DNA from: Agapetus fuscipes
Taxonomy: Eukaryota > Arthropoda > Insecta > Trichoptera > Glossosomatidae
Length of the DNA: 64,000 bases
Direction of reading: 5' to 3'
Assembly (NCBI GenBank): GCA_951799405.1
Contig: OX637353.1
Location: 2,418,001-2,482,000, forward strand
Shown here one piece after another: positions 12,367-21,600 of the stretch (positions are counted from its first letter, which is position 1; each line of letters begins with the position of its first letter). The translations under genes and the position numbers were made by a program. The notes under the pieces are model-generated. The model did no database searches. It had not been told where the DNA came from and saw nothing but the letters and a program-made list of their open reading frames with translations.

Positions 12367-12977
12367 CTATTTGTAAATAACCATGGGCAGCCCGCGCCCT
12401 TCCGCTAAAACAGCTATTTGTAAATAACCATGGGCAGCCCGCGCCCTTCCGCTAAAACAGCTATTTGTAAATAACCATGGGCAGCCCGCGCCCTTCCGCT
12501 AAAACAGCTATTTGTAAATAACCATGGGCAGCCCGCGCCCTTCCGCTAAAACAGCTATTTGTAAATAACCATGGGCAGCCCGCGCCCTTCCGCTAAAACA
12601 GCTATTTGTAAATAACCATGGGCAGCCCGCGCCCTTCCGCTAAAACAGCTATTTGTAAATAACCATGGGCAGCCCGCGCCCTTCCGCTAAAACAGCTATT
12701 TGTAAATAACCATGGGCAGCCCGCGCCCTTCCGCTAAAACAGCTATTTGTAAATAACCATGGGCAGCCCGCGCCCTTCCGCTAAAACAGCTATTTGTAAA
12801 TAACCATGGGCAGCCCGCGCCCTTCCGCTAAAACAGCTATTTGTAAATAACCATGGGCAGCCCGCGCCCTTCCGCTAAAACAGCTATTTGTAAATAACCA
12901 TGGGCAGCCCGCGCCCTTCCGCTAAAACAGCTATTTGTAAATAACCATGGGCAGCCCGCGCCCTTCCGCTAAAACAG
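12367..12977. repeat. 47-bp satellite-like array, 13 units without visible variation
   Basis: The unit is CTATTTGTAAATAACCATGG, GCAGCCCGCGCCCTTCCGCT, AAAACAG. It spans 611 bp, exactly 13 x 47, and I saw no mismatch between units. It is far more GC-rich than its surroundings and abuts a degraded SINE-C copy on the right. Confidence 0.95.
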
Positions 12978-12999
12978 CTTGGCAACATGCCACGCATCA

Positions 13000-13215
13000 G
13001 CTAAGGTGCACATTACGGCAATTTCTTGCCGCGTTATTTCCGATGGGGTTGCATGTGGCGAGTCTAAACTATACATCTTCACAGCCAAAGGGGCAGCCTT
13101 ACGCCAACCACTTGAAGGGGGGGGATTTCCCTGTTCCTGAGGGAGCAGATTCTCATTTCTTCTCAAGTCTGATAAATGTGATTTGGTCTTGAAGAAAATG
13201 CCAACAAAAATTATT
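13000..13215 (-). repeat. Degraded SINE-C copy
   Basis: Retains TTCTTGCCGCGTTATTTCCG, GTTGCATGTGGCGAGT and CTTACGCCAACCACTT of the SINE-C body; the tRNA head is not recognisable. Confidence 0.65.
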
Positions 13216-14437
13216 TCTGTGTTCTTGAACCCTGAACCCGTTTGAATCCTGGTCGTCTGGATTTTATATTTAACAGGAAATACTTTAAACATTATACTTG
13301 AACATTTTCCGCCATACTTACATTTAATGGCGGCAATGAAATCCAATATAAAATGTGAGATTGCCTATACAGTAGGCGCTATGTTTTAATATTTTTATAC
13401 GATACGAGTGTATGGAAAATGGAAGGCTAAGATGGAGGAGTCAAAAAAAAATCAGTAGAAAAAACTGTGCCTTCACACCACAGTCGAGTTGTTGGAAAAA
13501 GGCTGACCAATATCTTGTTACTGCTTTTTAAGGCCTCTAGTTATTCGGACCAAGGTGACGTTTGCTTTTTGAGGAAAAATCAAATTTCGAACATCCGTTA
13601 CAAGTTCATCTTTAAAATGGGATGGTAGGATAATATAGGAATAGAGAAATCCCTACACAATATTACTTGATAGAGTTTTCCATGCGAAGCAGAAATAATC
13701 TAATCAACATTGAAGAGGAAAGTACTTGTGTGTAGTTATCCAGCAGTGGCACAATATAGGTCATCAGAAGAAGAAGGCGTACCTACTGCTGCTGCCGTTA
13801 ATAAAACTCAATTTAAATGCACCGTTACCAGATGTAATTAAAATGTATTGATTATTTTGATTTCAAATGCTCTAAAAACAAAACTAATCTATTGTTGGCT
13901 AAATTAAAAACTGTGCGGCATGGCGTATTTTCAGTTATTTCTAAGAATCTTTATATTCCAATACTTAACGACATTAAATTACATAGTCCACGCGTTGAAT
14001 TTATATTTTTATCAAGCCTTAAAAGTCTCATATCCGACAAATTCATGAACATTTTAATACGAGTAGGTACTATTGTAAAAAAATAACTGTAGGTATGTAT
14101 TAAAATATATCGAAAGCTACGTCATCTGCCGAGCAGCTAACGGCAAGTCGAATGCCTTGAATTTAGATTCAGCAAATGTTATCTTGGTATTTTCACAAGT
14201 GCAACATAAGACCGTTGCATTTATTTCTCTTGTATTGGTAGCTACTTTTACGACTATTCCCTTTTTGATTACTTAAACACATTTCCTTCAATCATTCAGT
14301 TCTCGAGTTCTAATCGACAAAAGATCACGTGAAAGAATACATTTAATCCAAAATAATAAACTTTATGATGGCTAACATATTGTGAGAAAAATTCTACTTT
14401 ATATTTTTTCTATCATCTCAATAAAAAAACATTATTA
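13216..14437. other. No gene seen
   Basis: AT-rich. A faint CAGCAGTGGCACAATATAGG near 13741 resembles the 3' end of the element at 18372-18441. Confidence 0.45.
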
Positions 14438-14640
14438 CAGGCTGACGTGAGATTGAGCACCCATACTGTGGAAAATCTAAAAAAATCACAATAACTACCT
14501 ACGCCTTCCTGTTTTAATAAAAGTCAGCACCAGATAAAGAATGCAGTTTATGTGCATTTGCACTTTAATGGTTTCGAAATACACTTGTAACATGAACAAA
14601 TCTTAACCTCCACGTGTCTGCTTCTGAATTTTAACGACTC
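14438..14640 (+). repeat. Highly diverged family B UTR
   Basis: Faint match: GAGCACCCATACTGTGGAAA near the start and CCACGTGTCTGCTTCTG near the end, in the order expected for family B. Confidence 0.4.
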
Positions 14641-14889
14641 GGATCATGTTTTTTAGAAATGTGCATTCTGTCGTTAATGAAATCAAATAATTTTGAAAAC
14701 TTGATTTTCGTGAAACATAATGTTTTTACGAACAATAAATAATATCTCAAAATCTACATAATGTATAATCTGAGTTATAGAAGCAAAAAGTCTAAGCTTG
14801 TAGCTTTATAGATGTGCCGCATGTGTGCTTGCAAAATAAAACCGAAGACTCGTTATTTTTATAGATTTGTGAAGAGGAATGCAATTCAC

Positions 14890-15345
14890 CAACTTATTCT
14901 GCCTGGCCAGAAACAGGTATTAATATCATCAATTAATAATTCATTATTGTATACTTGAATGAATTATTAATTAATAATTACCCAATGACATATCGCAGAG
15001 CAATAACTCAAAAATTGGGAAAATCGAGATTTTGTAATAAAACGCAAGAAAAATGCGAGAAGAATAGGTAGAATGCGACAGCCTTTCAATTTGGACGAAT
15101 ATGACCGAGATAAAAATTGGCCGCCTTTTTCATCCCATACAAGTTGTACTGGTTGTCTGAACTTCAAACGTGATTTCCCAACATTCTTATTTTTTTAATT
15201 ATTTCTCTTTATGATCAAGCGTGCGATATGTTGAATCAGGGTCAAAGTTATGGTCAATGGACCCAGGTGGGGATCGAACCAGCGTTATTCTATTCCAAAT
15301 ACGCTAGAAAGATCGGTCACTTGAGTCCCTCGGCCATAACACCAA
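14890..15345 (-). mobile_element. SINE-F copy 2, interrupted by MITE-G
   Basis: Shares TATTCTGCCTGGCCAGAAAC, AATTATTAATTAATAATTAC and GGTGGGGATCGAACCA with copy 1. The middle is split by 14993-15228. Confidence 0.65.
14993..15228. mobile_element. MITE-G copy 2, nested in SINE-F
   Basis: Ends CATATCGCAGAGCAATAACT and TGATCAAGCGTGCGATATG are inverted relative to each other. The core is the reverse complement of 7712-7968. Confidence 0.7.
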
Positions 15346-15349
15346 CAAA

Positions 15350-15506
15350 TGTACCAGAGATACCTTATTACATTTGGCCATAAACTCTGCAACGTTTGGC
15401 ATCTTTCCCCGCAACAGGGTAGTATTGCCAAAAGTGAGGCAAAATAGTACGGGTGGTGACTGGTGAGCCTCATAACAATCTACTAGCAAAGGTACACCTC
15501 ATCTAA
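15350..15506 (-). repeat. Diverged family B UTR upstream of the P450
   Basis: Contains CCCCGCAACAGGGTAGTATTGCC, the inverted and mutated family B core, then GTGAGCCTCATAACAATCTA. Its right part is the unit of the next tandem repeat. Confidence 0.65.
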
Positions 15507-15638
15507 GATAGTACGGGTGGTGACTGGTGAGCCTCATAACAATCTACTAGCAAAGGTACACCTTATCTAAGATAGTACGGGTGGTGACTGGTGAGCCTCA
15601 TAACAATCTACTAGCAAAGGTACACCTTATCTAAGAAC
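15447..15638. repeat. 64-bp tandem repeat, three units, next to the P450 start exon
   Basis: GTACGGGTGGTGACTGGTGA recurs at 15447, 15511 and 15575. It arose by triplication of the family B piece beside it. The array ends about 40 bases before the acceptor of P450 exon 1, so it is intronic or promoter-proximal. Confidence 0.92.
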
Positions 15639-15674
15639 TTACCTACATTTACATGTTGCTTTTGTTTGTTTCAG

Positions 15675-18600
15675 TTCTGTAATGTATTCTGCCCTGTTCG
15701 AGAACACTCTGTACTGGACCCTTCTGGCGAGCGCTTCCATTCTCTTCCACTTGTACGTGAGCTTGAGAAGAAGTAAAGAAGCAGAATGCCCCAAGGTGGC
15801 CGGCCGCAAGAGGAAGGGAGTAGAGGACATTCCCGGGCCACTGGCTCTGCCGATCATAGGAACCAGATGGATCTATCTATGGAGATACAAGTCTACTAAG
15901 GTGCACGAAGCTTACGAAGGTAACTAATATGCAATAGGTACTGTCGTGTGTTGACAAATAATATATACATTTTTTTATTTTAAATATTTTTACGTGACTA
16001 GTATGAAAAGTAATGGATTAATTTGCAAGATTGTCATTTTTTAATGTCATGGGATACTTATTTAGCATAAAAAGTATGGCTATGGGGATTTAATTTTTTG
16101 TGAATTTAAATTGGTGGGTACTTAGTTAGCTACATAAATATGAATGGATAACGAAAATGAAATTTTATAGCCACAAAAAGATTGTATATTTTTCCACGTT
16201 CGAAATTCAAATTGACCAATAGGAATTTAGATCAATATTGCTAGTATAACTTTTCTATAATCTGTAAATTTACAGGTAGGTACAAAAACTACACCTAACA
16301 TTAAAATTTACCTCACTAAATTCATCGCCATCCTACAGCCATAAAACGTAAGACCATGTGACTAGGTCGAAATTCAAATTGACCAATTCAAAATTCAAAT
16401 TGACCGTCGCGGTCGGTTAGCAACAAACAGACCTATGCGGCTTAAAATGAACGTGGCAAAAATCGTAACTAACGCCGCCATCTTGTATAACTTTACTTTC
16501 GATACTACAACTTGAAGTTAGGTGAATGAGGTCCGCAATTTATTTGACAAATAATCGTCGCTCGGTCGCTAATCACGGCAGTCCCATACAAGACTGACGG
16601 TTGCTCGCTGAGAAAAAAGTTCCAGATTAAAGAATGTTCCGACCTCACTGTTAAAATTTAATTAGTATTTTGTTGAAAAAATACAAAGTAAATAACCATT
16701 TAGTTGCCATCTAGATACATTTAAAGCCGTGTACGACTGTAATTATTTTCTATTTTAATTTCGAAATTCAAATGACATTTTCATTTTTCTTGTTTGTAAA
16801 TACTCCTATAAAAAAATATATTAATAAATTTCACGCACATTATTGATTCTTTTCAGTTGCAAATCTGCTTTTCGTCCTTGATACATTTCATTAAAAAAAT
16901 TAAAGCAAGTATTTTTTGTTATCTTGGGGAGTAGTAAAATCATTGGTAGGGGAGATAGGGGACCATTGGGCACTTTTTTACATAACTAGCCAAAAAACTT
17001 TTAATTTATAACATAATTATATTTTTATACTTTATATCAAAAACAAATATATTTGGCTCAATTTTTTGTTAATAACAGTTATCCTACTATCATCAGTTTA
17101 TAAGTTACAGGAGATTTTACAAACCTCAGGAAAAGTGCCCAAACCTCCCACTGGTAGGGAGGTTTGGGCACCCCTGAGGGAGGTTTGGGCATATTGTACA
17201 ATTACCTTAATACTTGAAAATAATAATGTGAAAATATGCTATAATTACACAATATTTATCATTACCTTTCCTATCATCAACATATCAATGTCAACGCCAC
17301 TTAAAAGTCAAGCCATCTAGATGATGTTCCTAGCGTTTGTTGATACCAATATCCCGGGTTCAAATCCTAGGCTGACTGGACGATACCGTTGATCTGACTT
17401 ACAGATGTAATTGGGGAATTATAATATAATAGTTGATTAATGTAATTTGAAGTATTAATTACTGATACCTATATGGCTATATATATAATACCTGTTTCGG
17501 AGGTTTGGGCATGCCCAAACCTCCCTCCAAAATTAGTGCCCAATGCTCCCCATACACTCATTTTGGAAGTAAATATTTAAATATTTTTTTCGGTGAACTG
17601 ATTTACTCCAATTTAAAGGTTAACATATCTATAATAAGCACATAATTAGATAAAAAATATAAAAACTCATCTTTTCCAATAGGTTGTTTTGTGAATTAAC
17701 GGCAAATCACAAGAAAAAAAATACTTTCGCTAGTGCAAAACAATCAACCGCATGTGGCATTGGCAGTTGAACAAAATGACAGATGATATTTGGTTCATAG
17801 GTGTTGCCAGCAATAAAACTAAACTATTCTGGTAAAAAAAATATTCAGCCTACCATACTTTTCGAGTGAAGAGGGGGTGCCCAAACCTCCCAACTGCCCA
17901 ATGGTCCCCTATCTCCCCTAAGTATAGGTATTATTTATATCGATGAGTAAAATACATAGGTATAAGTAGGTACATACATACATTTTAAAATCTTATCTTC
18001 AAACCCTGATCAATGATCATGCGCTTGCTTTTCCTTGTCAGAAACAAATCTTAAATGGATAGAAGGGAAAGGAATGATTCAACTAAAAAAAACATTTTTA
18101 ATTTCAAGGCACAATTTTTTTTTTACTTGACTTTGTTATTTTCAGATATGGTCCATCGCTACGGTAGCATCGTGAAGGAAGTATATGATGGAGGTGTGCC
18201 CGTGATAAGTCTGTCCCAGCGGGCAGACATAGAGAAAGTTCTGCGCCACCCCAGCAAGCATCCCTTCCGGCCACCGTCCATGATCATCAAGGAGTACAGG
18301 GAGGCGAGGCCTGACCGCTTTGCCAGCAACGGACTTGCCAACGAGTAAATTGTTTACCAAATTGTTTCAAATGTGTAGGGAAAGTCGTGAGGCCTATGCC
18401 CAGCAGTGGACTAGCGAGGGCTGGGATAAAAATGATGATGATTGTTCCTACTGCATCAGTTGCCATTTACTTGTAGGTAAAAAATAACCCATCATTTTTT
18501 CATTCAAACAAAAGTGCCATTTGTCAGCATGACAGGTATGAATGGATGAAGTCAAATTTTTTCCTTGGTTTTTTTCTCCAAACTCATTTTGATCTCAACC

Positions 18601-21600
18601 CACGGGTGAGCCGATAAACCAATCCATTGACCACATTTCAGTACCTATTGAGCTTCAAAAGCAAGATGAAATTTCCATATTACAGAGTAGGTATATGTAC
18701 GGTGGAAATGAAGCATTTGAGAAGTATGACAGGAAAAACTTTGAGGGATAGAGTTAGGAATGAATGGGTAAAAAAAGAATGTAATTTGAAAGAGGATGTG
18801 AAAGTTAAAGTACAAAAGAATGTGATGAGATGGTTTGGGCATGTGGAAAAAATGAAAGATGATAGACTGACAAAGTATGTATACAAAGAAAGTGTGAAAG
18901 GGAAAAGAGGGAAGGGACGACCGAGAAAAGTATGGAGTGATCAGATTGAGGAGATTGTGAAAGAATGGGATATACAAAGTGAGCGTAAAAGAAGAAAATG
19001 CATGAAAAAGGTGATGGATATGAAGGAATTGAAAGAGGTATGTCAGGATAGGAAAAAATGGAGGCAACTCTGCAGAGGCTCTGGCCACCCCTAGCGGAAT
19101 GGCGACAGAGTTACAGTTACAGTTACAGTTACAGGTATGCTTCAAATTGAGTGGTTTTATTCAATTTGATCTGTTTTAAAAAAAGATTAGGCTATTCCAC
19201 GGCTATTCATTTACACTGCATTTGCCTGTTTCTATCCTATATCTCCTTGTGAAGATGAAATCGGAATGAAGTTCCAAATTATTTGTTTGGGGTAATGTCA
19301 CTGGTCAATGAGACTAAGGTTCGTATCAACAAATAATAAAATAGCAAATAACTTCTTCCCTATCAAACTTGCAAGGTGACATTTCCAGGTTTTTCCCTAG
19401 TTCTTATTATTTAGACTCCATTATATCTGTAGCCTTATGCCCCTGGGGAAAATGCATTAATGAGAGGTGTTGTGTGATGTGATGCTTCCAGGCAAGGCGA
19501 GGTGTGGCAGCACCTGCGCAACCAGCTGACACCGGAGCTCATCAGCCCCAAGACCATGATGCTGTTCCTGCCCGAGCTCAACGTCATTGGGGACGACTTC
19601 ATCCAGCTGCTGCGCAACAACAGAGACCCTGACAACTACATCAACAACTTTGACCAGTTTGCATCGAGATACGGGCTGGAAAGTAAGCCACAGTATTGTA
19701 CATCTTTTCATTTTTTCTAATCCCATCTGAATTATAGGCAGGCCAATTGCTCCGACACCAGAAATATGTTTCAGTTGAATGAACGGCTATATGTGTTATG
19801 AATTCTAGTTGCTAAAGCACTTGATTTTATCATAATATTCCTACAAAATAAATAAACACACTGAAAAATAAGACTTGTGTTATTGCATGAATATGCACTG
19901 CTTCATTTTGCCAGAAAATGCAGATTTCTGTGGGGGCCAACTTACATTCTGTTCTAGTTAGTTCTCTTTATTTTCCTTCCTTTTTTATGACCTTCCCTGG
20001 CACAAGGGTGACATTGGCAAAGTGAAACATTTTTTACAGTATGGGTGGTCAGCCTCATACCAACCTATAAGTATAGGAATACAATCATAGTAATCGGATT
20101 ATTGTTTATTTTCCAGCCTGCTGCACGCTGGTTTTGGGAGAGAGGATGACATACATGGAGAACGAGATCTCTGAGACGGCGCAAAAGCTCAACATGGCCA
20201 TGATACAGAGGTTCAACTCGGAGAGGGACTCCAAGTACCTGTGGACGTTCAGGGACTACAAGAAGACTGCTTCCTACGCCAAGTTCCTGGAGGGAGAAGA
20301 GATTCTCTACAGGTAATACAATACTTTATTATTCCATCTTTAGTATACGCACAGAGCTTTACTCTTACAATTCCAAACTCGCACCGGCAGTCAGCTAGCC
20401 TATTTTGTCTACAAAATGTATAATGGGTACAAAAACGGAAGATCCAAATCTGTTTTATTTTATTTTTGTAGGTAAGAAATTTAATGTTTCAGCACTGTCA
20501 GAAGATAAATCTGTACCCGAAGTATAAAACATTACATTAATTCCTTTTGGTTGCTTAACTAAAAATGTATGAAAAGTAAATCACTCACTAGGAGTGCTGT
20601 CATATCTTTAATATATTTTAAACTTGCGCTATAGAGAGAAGCTTATGTTAATGTTCTATACTCGGGGTACAGCACTCTTGTTGATACGATTACAATATTT
20701 AGATTTCATTTTTAAAAGATGGAAGAATAGACTTTTGAATATAGCCCAGCTGAGAAAATCAATTTTCTTGGCAGGCAAACATCACCCTTCCATGGGACTT
20801 TGGTCCTTAACAACCAATAAAAAAAATTCATGTCTACGATACGAAAGCACCAGCTTCCACAGACCACGGCAACAGATCGCAGTAAGCAACTCTCCAGCAT
20901 CATCAGTCAGCCGTGTTACCCTAAAATTCCCATAAAATAATTCTTTGCCTTTTTCCTAGCAACCTGGTTGTGTGTGCCAAAATTTTGCTATCGGAATTTG
21001 TGTCCAGTCCATTATGCTTTCATTTATTTTTACAGATGTAATTGATAAGATATTTTTCATTCAAAGATAGGGATTACAATATATTATATTCATTTTTAAC
21101 TCATATTTTTTATAGTATTGTTTCAGAAATTGTGGAGAAAGCAAGGAAGAATAAAGAATTCCTGCACACAGAGGACGTCAAGTGCATTCTGATGTCCGTC
21201 ATAGAGAAACCCAATCTGGATGAGCGGGAAAAGAAATCAGCTCTCATAGACTTTATAGCAGCTGGAATTTCAACTGTGAGTTTTATTTGTTTGTTTGTAC
21301 ATTTTTTAGGAAAAAAACAATGGACTGGGCATAAGATTCAATTTAGAACTTTTTTGTCGGCGCAGGTATGTCATAGGTCTAAGCAACCAGGGTCCTTAGC
21401 AATAACGAAATATTAGTTTGATTTTTTTCTGGCAACCCATGCATGTTTAGTTACAATTTTTTTATCCATAGAACTGTTTTTCGTTTGATTATACAAGAAG
21501 TAATAATGAATAAGCGTATATAAAAATAATAATTGTAAAAAAACTGTGCTGCATTTTTCCATCAATTTCATTTGTTTTTATTTTATATTATGTATTTGAA

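Noticed and set aside
12367..12977. CRISPR-like array
   Set aside because: The units are head-to-tail without unique spacers, in a eukaryotic genome.
17066..17320. 84-codon frame inside P450 intron 1 as an extra exon
   Set aside because: It lies within the 970-bp TIR element and has no P450-like residues.
18627..19094. 155-codon frame in P450 intron 2 as host coding sequence
   Set aside because: It is the C-terminal part of a family A LINE, with matching copies at 39.8 and 43.3 kb.
21127..21275. Downstream acceptor (21126) for P450 exon 5
   Set aside because: Exon 4 ends in phase 2, and this acceptor would shift the frame away from the EIVEKARK reading.
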